This document shows, one piece after another, positions 1 through 5,835 of a DNA stretch of 5,926 nucleotides (within the stretch, counting starts at the first letter, position 1; every line of letters starts with the position of its first letter). A model generated the notes under the pieces. That model had not been told where the DNA came from and made no database searches. It saw only the letters and a program-made list of their open reading frames with translations. The DNA is taken from the NCBI GenBank assembly GCA_028822955.1, contig JAPKCL010000106.1, forward strand, positions 1 through 5,926. Reading direction: 5' to 3'. The stretch comes from Candidatus Poseidoniaceae archaeon. GTDB lineage: Archaea > Thermoplasmatota > Poseidoniia > Poseidoniales > Poseidoniaceae. The position numbers and the translations under genes are program-made.

Positions 1-510
1 GACAAATGGATTTTGGCTGAATTCAATACGATACTGGATACGGTCAAAACTGCTTGGGAGAACCTCGACATTTACTCAGCAACCCAGGCTCTCAAAACCT
101 TTGGAACTGGTGTCCTACCGAGCCATTATCTCGAAATGGTGAAATCACGTCTTTACGATGATGACGTTGCTGCTTCTTGGACACTTCACCGCATTGTTCG
201 AGACTTCATGTCAGCATTTACCCCGGTCTGCCCGTTCTTCACGCACCACATCTCCGAAAGCATCTATGGAACATCCGCAGTTGAAGTTCATTCATTCCCT
301 TCACCTGCTGAACCTTCAGTATTCTTAGGAACAGAAGAAGGAGACCGTTTGCGAAACCTTTCAGCTGCCGTTCAAGCGTTTAACGGAGATACATGGAACT
401 CAAAGAAAGAACAGGGCATTTCATTGAACCAGCCAGTATCTGGTATAGAAATCCCAGAACAATTGTCGGATTTCACAGCGATTCTCACACGCATGCACCA
501 CTTAGAATGA
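1..510 (+). CDS. valS: Valyl-tRNA synthetase, C-terminal fragment (5' end outside window)
   Basis: Cytoplasmic class I aminoacyl-tRNA synthetase that charges tRNA-Val; only the last 169 residues are here, and the frame is open to the first base. The visible part begins with DKWIL, the usual junction between the catalytic core and the helical anticodon-binding domain. It continues through HYLEMVKSRLY (about residues 38-48), which matches the conserved Y-x-E-x-V-K-x-R-x-Y helix of ValRS/IleRS. Next come a segment of the 'P-F-F-T-H-H-I-S-E-S-I-Y' type and the EVHSFP strand, then WNSKKEQGISLNQPV, resembling the late K-x-E-x-G-x-x-L-N-x-P motif of archaeal ValRS. The protein ends soon after, without the bacterial C-terminal coiled coil. 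HIGH and KMSKS motifs would lie upstream of the window. IleRS or LeuRS are less likely alternatives. The TGA stop directly abuts the dinB stop on the other strand. Confidence 0.85.
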   Translation, partial: DKWILAEFNTILDTVKTAWENLDIYSATQALKTFGTGVLPSHYLEMVKSRLYDDDVAASWTLHRIVRDFMSAFTPVCPFFTHHISESIYGTSAVEVHSFPSPAEPSVFLGTEEGDRLRNLSAAVQAFNGDTWNSKKEQGISLNQPVSGIEIPEQLSDFTAILTRMHHLE

Positions 511-1839
511 TTACTCTTCTTCATGAAGAAGAAGCATCGCTTGTCGTGTGGGTGGCATATCTAACTGCCCAAGTCGGAAACCGACTAAACGCAACCCTCG
601 ATTGTGTTGGACATTAGTTGCAAAAAGGTGTTCTGCCAAACGAAGAAAGACGTCGGGCTCATCCATTGCCACTGGAATAGAACGACCATGTGTGTGTGTT
701 TCAAAACCGGTATAGCGGATTTTAACCTCGGCTAATCGGCCGGAAATCCCCATTTCTTTCGAACGTTTGAGGACACGATGGGTGAGTGACCGTAGTACGT
801 CAAGAACCGCTTCATGGTCTGTTTGGTCGGATGAAAAAGTTCGCTCTTTACCAATTGATTTACGGCTACGCAGTTGACTCACTTCGGAACTCGTAGTTCC
901 ATCAACAACACGGGTTAACCAGTGTGCAAATCGCTCACCGGCCATCCGACCTAAGGCGAGTTCTCCAAGAACATAGGCTTCATCGACCGTAACAAAACCC
1001 CATTCAGCAAGTTGTGTGGCTCTTTTAGGACCGATCCCTGGAACATCACGGAGTGAACGGCCTTCAAAAAAGTCAGCGATTTCATCTGGAAGAATTCGAA
1101 AGATGCCTTTGGGTTTGTTCACTTCACTCGACATCTTCGCAAGAATACGCGTAGGGGCAATTCCAAACGATGCTGTGAGTCCGACTTTTTGCTCAATCGT
1201 ATTCTGAAGCGTACGGCACAGTGCATACGCAACATCCCAGTCACCACCAACATGCTCTGTGATATCCAAATATGCTTCATCAATACTCGCCTTTTCAAAA
1301 AACTCGGCTGGTTCTTTCAGTATGCTCATCACCTGTCGCGAAGCACGACTGTACAGTCCACGGCTCCCTCGAATGTAATGCCCTGGACCAAAGGGGTGTC
1401 CGGGGCAACGGCGCCAAGCTTCACTGACGGGCATAGCGGAATGTATACCAAATGCTCGCGCTGCATAATTACAAGTTGATACAATACCTCTGCCCCTGCC
1501 TCCTTGTGGGTCTGAGCCGATGATGAGAGGCTTTTCAGGATCAAGATTGTGATGCAGGATTTCAACTGCGGCAAAAAAGGCATCAAGATCACAATGGACT
1601 AAAATCCGTTCTTTGAAAGAAGAGACTTCCCCTTGGGGATTAGGAGTCTGTCCTCCCGACATGTATTGAGAATATTGTCTCCGGTGTTTGAAGTTGATGT
1701 AGTCTTCACACAAAAATATCTCAAAATGTGGAGTGAGGTAGAGCAATTTTTCTGGAGGTTTGAACTCATTCGGTAAATCTTCAAGTGGTTGTGAAAATTG
1801 CGAGTGGAGGCTTTGGAGAGAAGAACGTAAAAGACGCAT
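511..1839 (-). CDS. dinB: DNA polymerase IV (Y-family translesion polymerase)
   Basis: Low-fidelity Y-family polymerase that copies past damaged template bases. Numbered from the ATG at 1839 (442 aa), the palm begins near residue 78 with VHCDLDAFFAAVE: D84 is the first catalytic carboxylate and F89 the steric gate against ribonucleotides. The GSDPQGGRGRG loop and STCNYAARAFGI fingers segment follow, then SIDEAYLD with the metal ligands D187 and E188. Further on are SFGIAPTRILAKMSSEVNKP (about 224-243), a thumb helix-hairpin-helix VPGIGPKRA (267-275) and a little-finger domain from about 325. The active site is intact. The first ~75 residues precede the domain and match nothing I recognise; an ATG at 1662 would give a 383-aa protein of normal family length. 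I keep 1839 because the frame is open and otherwise 243 bp would be empty, but the start is uncertain. The tail RQAMLLLHEEE has Gln and Leu but lacks the aromatic pair of a PCNA-binding box. It lies 66 bp downstream of serA, possibly co-transcribed. Confidence 0.93.
   Translation of the reverse strand: MRLLRSSLQSLHSQFSQPLEDLPNEFKPPEKLLYLTPHFEIFLCEDYINFKHRRQYSQYMSGGQTPNPQGEVSSFKERILVHCDLDAFFAAVEILHHNLDPEKPLIIGSDPQGGRGRGIVSTCNYAARAFGIHSAMPVSEAWRRCPGHPFGPGHYIRGSRGLYSRASRQVMSILKEPAEFFEKASIDEAYLDITEHVGGDWDVAYALCRTLQNTIEQKVGLTASFGIAPTRILAKMSSEVNKPKGIFRILPDEIADFFEGRSLRDVPGIGPKRATQLAEWGFVTVDEAYVLGELALGRMAGERFAHWLTRVVDGTTSSEVSQLRSRKSIGKERTFSSDQTDHEAVLDVLRSLTHRVLKRSKEMGISGRLAEVKIRYTGFETHTHGRSIPVAMDEPDVFLRLAEHLFATNVQHNRGLRLVGFRLGQLDMPPTRQAMLLLHEEE
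515..532. repeat. 18-bp perfect palindrome at the convergent valS/dinB ends
   Basis: The sequence TCTTCTTCATGAAGAAGA is its own reverse complement. It starts two bases beyond the dinB stop codon and five beyond the valS stop, so it lies in the valS 3' untranslated region and encodes LLLHEEE at the dinB C-terminus. As RNA it could fold on either strand into a 7-bp stem with a CATG loop. A role in termination or mRNA 3'-end protection for the convergent pair is inference; no T-run follows on either strand. Confidence 0.6.
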
Positions 1840-1905
1840 ATCCTAGATTTTGCGCGTAAGGACATCTATGTTTGATATGACCCACGGTGCAGAGAACTGA
1901 AAGTG

Positions 1906-2892
1906 TCACTTGAGTAAATGTGAATTAACTGTGGTTTCTGCTTGTTCACCACCAAGCACCGTCATGATTGCGTGGGCAATGTCACGTCCAACCCGTGCTT
2001 GAGCCTCAAGGGTTGCCGCACCAATATGTGGAGTTCCGTGGAAGTTTGGATGCTGAACGAGTTTGTTCCCTGATGAGACTGGCTCCTGTTCAAACACATC
2101 CAAAGCAACTGAGGCCACTTGGCCCGAATTGAGTGCTTCCAACAACGCTTCTTCATCGACGATTCCACCTCGTGCACAATTGACGATGTGATTACCACAT
2201 GGAATTCCATCAAGTGATTTACCAGGCATGAGAGCAATACGTTCTGAATTTACCAAATGGTGGGTTTCATCATTGTAGTTGCAATGAATCGAGATGTGAG
2301 TACATGCTTGAAACAAAGTATCGACATTCTTGTGCAAAGTGGTGTTTTGAGCCTTAGCAACCTTTGCTGGAAGGTACGGGTCGTAGGTGTGAACTTCCAT
2401 ACCAAACAGTTGAGCAATCGAGCCAACGCCTTGTGCGATACGACCAAAGCCAATCAAGCCGAGATTTTTACCAAAAAGTTCGGTACCTTTCATAATTTTC
2501 TTTTCCCACTTATCTTCGCGCATACCTCGGTCTGCACGTGGAATATGCCGGAGGCATGCGAGTAAATGTCCAACAGTGAGTTCAATGACGGATTGAGTCG
2601 AAGCACGAGGAGCATTCACAACGGGAATTCCTAAAGCGGCAGCAGCGGCAATATCGATATTATCGACACCAACTCCAGCACGCCCAATGACTTTCAATCG
2701 GTCACCCGATCGTTCAATGATTTCTTTTGGAAGTTTCGTAGCACTCCGGACGATAATAGCATCGAATTCTGAAAGGGCTCCTGCCAGTAAATCTGCAGAC
2801 TCGATGAAACCAAGAACCACTTCGTGTCCTGCTTGTTCCAACAAAACGACTGCATCTTTTGCCATACCGTCTGTCACTGCAATTCTCGCCAT
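1906..2892 (-). CDS. serA: D-3-phosphoglycerate dehydrogenase, short form without ACT domain
   Basis: NAD-dependent D-2-hydroxyacid dehydrogenase of 328 aa; in this family SerA oxidises 3-phosphoglycerate to 3-phosphohydroxypyruvate, the first step of serine synthesis in the cytoplasm. The N-terminus MARIAVTDGMAKDAV is the typical first strand. RSATKL (49-54) and GRAGVGVDNID (70-80) are family signatures of the substrate domain. The NAD fold is at 144-171, with G148-F-G150-R-I-A153 and D171 after the next strand; the third glycine is alanine. The catalytic triad is complete: R241 (NCARGG), E270 (FEQEP) and H289 (TPHIG). The protein stops after the second half of the substrate domain, so serine feedback through ACT is not expected. 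The frame stays open to an ATG at 2991, but residues before MARIAV match nothing in the family and would overlap the divergent gene, so 2892 is chosen. A related hydroxyacid dehydrogenase of other specificity is possible. Confidence 0.9.
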   Translation of the reverse strand: MARIAVTDGMAKDAVVLLEQAGHEVVLGFIESADLLAGALSEFDAIIVRSATKLPKEIIERSGDRLKVIGRAGVGVDNIDIAAAAALGIPVVNAPRASTQSVIELTVGHLLACLRHIPRADRGMREDKWEKKIMKGTELFGKNLGLIGFGRIAQGVGSIAQLFGMEVHTYDPYLPAKVAKAQNTTLHKNVDTLFQACTHISIHCNYNDETHHLVNSERIALMPGKSLDGIPCGNHIVNCARGGIVDEEALLEALNSGQVASVALDVFEQEPVSSGNKLVQHPNFHGTPHIGAATLEAQARVGRDIAHAIMTVLGGEQAETTVNSHLLK

Positions 2893-2989
2893 AGACAGTG
2901 GTTCTTCATCAAGGCCATCAACCTTAGCCAAACGGTTTCCATGAACCCGATGTTTGAAACACTCCTTCCAAGTGGGAGGGATGAGACTC
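2893..2989. promoter_or_regulatory. Divergent intergenic region between serA and the membrane protein gene
   Basis: These 97 bases separate the chosen starts of two divergent genes and should carry promoters for both. I see no convincing TATA element on either strand. The only clear signal is the ribosome binding site at the right end. The assignment as a promoter region rests on gene arrangement only. Confidence 0.4.
2975..2979 (+). promoter_or_regulatory. Shine-Dalgarno site that decides the start of the membrane protein gene
   Basis: GGAGG lies 10 bases upstream of the ATG at 2990. Two other in-frame starts exist: TTG at 2954, upstream of this site, and ATG at 2981, only one base after it and too close to be served. 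The site therefore favours 2990. An overlapping GGATGA at 2979-2984 could also pair, with a 5-base spacer to the same ATG. Confidence 0.6.
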
Positions 2990-4138
2990 ATGGCTGCTGT
3001 TGATACGAGTTCGTTAATATGGGCAGCCAGTTTACTGTCGATCCCATTATTGCTCGCGTTACCAATGCGTCTTGGATGGAGACTGTTTATTGGTGTGGGT
3101 CATGAAGCATCACAATATCGAAATACCGTATTACAAATTATTGATGCGGGCAGGCAAGTCGCACCGTTTCGTGCAACCCTGGATGATATTGCTCGAAGCC
3201 TACACATCCGTCCAAGCCATCAGCGACTCATTGAGGCGGACCTCTTTCACCCGTTAACCGTGTCACATTTCCTTTTGTTACCGGCCATCATCATCTTCCC
3301 GTTAGCTGTAATTATGGCACTCCCTGTCATCTTAATTGGCCTCCCGATTCTGTTGATTATTGAATACATATTCATCCGCAAAGGAATGCTCGTTCGAGGT
3401 TTGAATGCCATTGAACAACTGATGCACTGGCAGATTATTCACATACCAAAACCTCACCGAGGTTTAGCAGATGAAAAGGCAAAAATGAATGAATTCTCAC
3501 AGCATGTTATTCACTTTAATCATGTACCGCAAGGTGCCTTTTTGGGACTTTTCGCTTGGCTCATGGTTCACTGGACCTTTGACCTCGATTCTTGGGGAGT
3601 CGAAATCTTGTTTTCAACCGGACTTTACATTATCTTGCTCGGAGCATTGGGTGTGCTGAATGCAGCATTTGAATCGGACTTGGTATTTGTTGACCCGTCC
3701 AAAGGTCGTTTAGTTCCTGTCGACCAATGGCTGGAAAGCATTCTAAAGCCACTTGTCGGGATTGGTTTACTGTTTTTAATTGCACGAAATTTACTCGATG
3801 AAGCGAGAGATGGAAACGCTGTCCTATTTGCTCTAACCGTACTTACTCTTCTGTATGGAGCTGCAGTAGTTGGTATTGCTTTCCGGTGGGGTTACTCAAT
3901 ATGGAGAGGGTCGTATGTTCGAGATGAATTTGGATCACAAGTCATCGAATCACTCAATCCACTTTCTTACGATTTAACACGCAGCAAGGGGAGAATCGAG
4001 TTTCACGTCCGAATGGTTATGAAAGAACGATTGAACACATTAAGTGCATTACCTCTTAGGCAATTGAGTTTTGCCGAGTTACAAGAACTTCCAATGAGTG
4101 AGAACCGTGGTATAATACCCGAAAACCCACTCGAATGA
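2990..4138 (+). CDS. Polytopic membrane protein of unknown function
   Basis: A 382-aa integral membrane protein that I do not recognise. From the ATG at 2990, hydrophobic segments lie at about 8-26, 94-128 (some 35 uninterrupted apolar residues with several prolines, so probably a two-helix hairpin), 183-197, 204-226, 254-266 and 276-298. That suggests six or seven passes. Between the first two is a polar stretch of about 65 residues (28-92) with DDIARSLHIRP, which reads like a soluble helical loop. A second polar loop (130-180) is rich in His (HWQIIHIPKPH, QHVIHFNH). The C-terminal 80 residues are charged and probably soluble. No transporter, protease or glycosyltransferase motif is visible. 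The start is fixed by a GGAGG site. It is divergent from serA; its position suggests single-gene transcription. The clustered histidines could bind a metal, but this is speculation. Confidence 0.8.
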   Translation: MAAVDTSSLIWAASLLSIPLLLALPMRLGWRLFIGVGHEASQYRNTVLQIIDAGRQVAPFRATLDDIARSLHIRPSHQRLIEADLFHPLTVSHFLLLPAIIIFPLAVIMALPVILIGLPILLIIEYIFIRKGMLVRGLNAIEQLMHWQIIHIPKPHRGLADEKAKMNEFSQHVIHFNHVPQGAFLGLFAWLMVHWTFDLDSWGVEILFSTGLYIILLGALGVLNAAFESDLVFVDPSKGRLVPVDQWLESILKPLVGIGLLFLIARNLLDEARDGNAVLFALTVLTLLYGAAVVGIAFRWGYSIWRGSYVRDEFGSQVIESLNPLSYDLTRSKGRIEFHVRMVMKERLNTLSALPLRQLSFAELQELPMSENRGIIPENPLE

Positions 4139-4259
4139 ACATGACGTCAGGGAGAGTCCCCCCGTAGAAACCCTCCGGATGATTCTCAAACTTAACCCCA
4201 CAACTATCCCATCGTTCTCGAAGGTGATGTTGTATCGTGGTTGGGTTGTGAAAGTAAAC
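4139..4259. other. Intergenic gap between convergent genes, no gene seen
   Basis: These 121 bases lie between the stop codons of the membrane protein and the zinc-ribbon gene. They contain a small GGGA-GAG-TCCC hairpin at 4150-4160 but no T-run typical of archaeal terminators on either strand, no tRNA-like fold, and only trivial open frames. Confidence 0.5.
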
Positions 4260-4586
4260 TCAATGTGAAGTGAAATTTAAATTATCAGAAACTGAAGTTT
4301 TCGGGCATCGCTTACAAGGGCCCTTCTTACTTTTCTTTTTGTAGCGTTTACAGCATTTAGATTTGGCTTTTTTATTACGAGAACTGCAGTCCGAAGTACA
4401 ACTAGGAGAAGAAAGGTTTTGCGCGAGTTCCATGATAGAGAGATTGGGGTCCAACAGATTGGATTGTTGCCACCCGCAAAAAGGGCATGCGACCCATCCG
4501 ACTTCCATCGAAACGCCGCAAACGCCGCAACATCCTTGGAGGTGCATACCGGTCCGAGATTTAGGGCACCCTAAAACCTTTCTCAC
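4260..4586 (-). CDS. Small Cys/Lys-rich zinc-ribbon protein, function unknown
   Basis: A 108-aa protein with 12 cysteines, starting at GTG (4586). It has three parts. Residues 19-38 form a zinc ribbon: C20-x2-C23-G, ten residues, then C34-P-F-C37-G-W. Residues 40-70 are a Ser/Asn-rich linker with C63 and C67. Residues 71-96 are strongly basic, with C78-C79, then KRYKKKSKKGP, then C91-K-R-C94-P; this could be a second metal site or a nucleic-acid-binding tail. There is no signal peptide or membrane segment, so it is probably cytoplasmic. Zinc ribbons with basic tails often bind RNA or DNA or act as adaptors, but nothing here fixes a role. An alternative start is ATG 4547 (95 aa, ribbon retained). 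GTG is preferred because a TATA-like element lies at the distance expected for a leaderless transcript. A divergent arabinanase gene lies upstream. Confidence 0.65.
   Translation of the reverse strand: MRKVLGCPKSRTGMHLQGCCGVCGVSMEVGWVACPFCGWQQSNLLDPNLSIMELAQNLSSPSCTSDCSSRNKKAKSKCCKRYKKKSKKGPCKRCPKTSVSDNLNFTSH
4511..4528. repeat. 9-bp perfect tandem duplication inside the zinc-ribbon gene
   Basis: AAACGCCGC occurs twice head to tail. On the coding strand it gives the peptide CGVCGV, which contributes C20 and C23 of the first zinc knuckle. The repeat could have arisen by slippage, and the spacing between these two cysteines equals the repeat unit of three codons. Confidence 0.6.
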
Positions 4587-4590
4587 CTCC
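4583..4590 (-). promoter_or_regulatory. Perfect Shine-Dalgarno sequence overlapping the GTG start
   Basis: Read on the minus strand this is GGAGGTGA, a complete match to the usual anti-Shine-Dalgarno complement. The GTG start codon of the zinc-ribbon gene is inside it (4586-4584), so the site cannot serve that start. The next GTG, 13 bases on, opens only a two-codon frame, and the ATG at 4547 is 35 bases away. The element is either fortuitous or not used in the standard way. Confidence 0.5.
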
Positions 4591-4604
4591 GAGTAAAAAA
4601 ACCA

Positions 4605-4613
4605 ATATTTTAA
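4605..4613 (-). promoter_or_regulatory. TATA-like element for the zinc-ribbon gene
   Basis: On the minus strand this reads TTAAAATAT, centred 23 bases upstream of the GTG at 4586. Archaeal TATA boxes sit roughly 26 bases before the transcription start, so the transcript would begin at or within a few bases of the start codon, which means leaderless translation. A T7 run lies between the element and the gene. Supported by position and composition only. Confidence 0.45.
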
Positions 4614-4635
4614 GATTTACAGGTAAAGTGGCAAT

Positions 4636-4643
4636 CGTATAGA
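4636..4643 (+). promoter_or_regulatory. Possible TATA element for the arabinanase gene
   Basis: CGTATAGA is centred about 26 bases upstream of the ATG at 4666, and 86 bases upstream of the ATG at 4726. The predicted transcript would start near 4665. It would be leaderless if 4666 is the true start, or carry a leader of about 60 bases if 4726 is. A 5-bp inverted repeat, AGACT-N5-AGTCT (4641-4655), overlaps its right edge and could be an operator. Both are weak calls. Confidence 0.3.
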
Positions 4644-4725
4644 CTACAGCAGTCTGCTTTGATTGATGAGTAAGCAAAGCGAACCCATAAGAGATGCCCT
4701 CCATTCAGCGGAAACAGGGAATCTC

Positions 4726-5835
4726 ATGACTTACTCACTGCGTGCCTTCTGTTTGATTTCGTTGATGCTGATGCCACCCTTGGCAGGTTGCCTTGATGTT
4801 GCGACTGATTCCTCCGAATTCGAGCCTATCATTCTTGACGGGGTTCACGACCCGGGCCAAATGGTAAGCCACCAAGGTCAAGTGTTTTTGGCGGCGAGTG
4901 CAGTAGAGACATGGATGTTTGAAGACAGTAGCAACAGCTGGAAATTCCTGGCCGATTTCCTGTACGAGGAAGCACCATCTTGGGACTTTCAAGACGATGA
5001 AGGAGAGCCACTTCAAAACTACTGGGCCCCGAGTACAATAGTTGCGCCGTGGGATGATGAGCAATTGTTAATGTATCACTCGGCGGTTTCGGCGGACGAA
5101 AATACCGGAGTCTCACGCATCGGTTTCGCTACTTCATCGGGAGACCTTAGCGACCTCTCATGGACGCCCAGTACTGACTTCGTTGTCGAATCTACGAATG
5201 CGGAAGGCCAAGACCCCGAGTCTCGACTGGCAGACCCCTTTGCCATCGACCCCGCAGTCTTCTTTGATTCCAACACAAATGAAATGTGGCTTCTCTACGG
5301 ATCGCACACTTCAGGGATTTACCTCGTCGAACTCGACCCGACCAGCGGCTATGTGTTGGGAGAATCCGGCGGAACAAGAATCACTGCCGATGACCATCGA
5401 GCCACAATGGTTGCTTCTCGCGCTGCAGGTGAGCCAAATAACATTGAAGCAGCCTACATTTATAGTGGTCCTGAGTTCTATTACCTGTTCACCAACTGGG
5501 ATGTATGCTGTAACGGAATAGACAGCACCTACAACATACGTGTCGGGCGTTCAACTGCGATTGAAGGGCCGTACTTTGACGACCAAGGTCTCCAATTGAA
5601 TGAGGGGGGAGGGCGGCTGTTCATCGATGCTGACGGTGAAACACTCGATGACGAACGCTTCCACGGCCCCGGTCATGCAGGAGTGTTCGAAGATGAAGAG
5701 GGGACTCTCTTCCTAAGTCACCACTTCTATGACGGTGCCTCCGGCAAAGACTCCAGTGGTTCGCTCGCCATATGGGGATTGGATTTCGAGAATGGATGGC
5801 CTGTCATCGACCGCACGATTCGTTTCGGACAATAA
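4726..5835 (+). CDS. Secreted lipoprotein, GH43 endo-1,5-alpha-L-arabinanase-like
   Basis: A 369-aa lipid-anchored glycoside hydrolase of family 43, most like endo-1,5-alpha-L-arabinanases (EC 3.2.1.99), which cut the arabinan side chains of pectin. Residues 1-21 are a signal peptide ending in the lipobox PLAG, with C22 as the anchor. The five-bladed propeller follows. H41-D42-P43 carries the general base. NYWAPSTI (98-105) and AIDPAVFFD (173-181, D175 as pKa modulator) come next, then LLYGSHTSGIYLVELD. E241 in IEAAYIY is the acid, followed by FYYLFTNWDVCCNGIDSTYN and VGRS...GPY, GPGH (H317, usual metal-site histidine) and a closing GWPVI. All three catalytic carboxylates are present and length is normal. 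I chose ATG 4726, with AGGGA shortly before it, because it gives a normal signal peptide; ATG 4666 or TTG 4663 would prepend about 20 polar residues. The gene is richer in G+C than its neighbours, suggesting transfer. Another alpha-L-arabinofuranoside activity within GH43 is possible. Confidence 0.88.
   Translation: MTYSLRAFCLISLMLMPPLAGCLDVATDSSEFEPIILDGVHDPGQMVSHQGQVFLAASAVETWMFEDSSNSWKFLADFLYEEAPSWDFQDDEGEPLQNYWAPSTIVAPWDDEQLLMYHSAVSADENTGVSRIGFATSSGDLSDLSWTPSTDFVVESTNAEGQDPESRLADPFAIDPAVFFDSNTNEMWLLYGSHTSGIYLVELDPTSGYVLGESGGTRITADDHRATMVASRAAGEPNNIEAAYIYSGPEFYYLFTNWDVCCNGIDSTYNIRVGRSTAIEGPYFDDQGLQLNEGGGRLFIDADGETLDDERFHGPGHAGVFEDEEGTLFLSHHFYDGASGKDSSGSLAIWGLDFENGWPVIDRTIRFGQ

Noticed and set aside
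393..617. A 74-codon plus-strand frame across the valS/dinB junction
   Set aside because: It lies in another frame of valS and then antisense to dinB, both of which have clear family motifs; it has none.
2893..2991. A longer serA start at ATG 2991
   Set aside because: The extra 33 residues do not resemble the family N-terminus, which clearly begins at MARIAV, and the extension would overlap the start of the divergent membrane gene. CATG at 2989-2992 simply provides an ATG on both strands.
4139..4259. Possible tRNA or structured RNA in the gap
   Set aside because: No cloverleaf arms, no TTCRA-type T-loop and no acceptor pairing could be drawn on either strand; only a 4-bp hairpin is visible.
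4663..4725. Upstream TTG/ATG starts for the arabinanase
   Set aside because: They place about 20 polar, charged residues before the signal peptide. Not excluded, because a TATA-like element sits 26 bases before 4666, but the ATG at 4726 gives a conventional lipoprotein signal.
4735..5521. Several open frames antisense to or out of frame with the arabinanase
   Set aside because: They are shadows of a strongly coding gene with a complete set of GH43 motifs and carry no motifs of their own.
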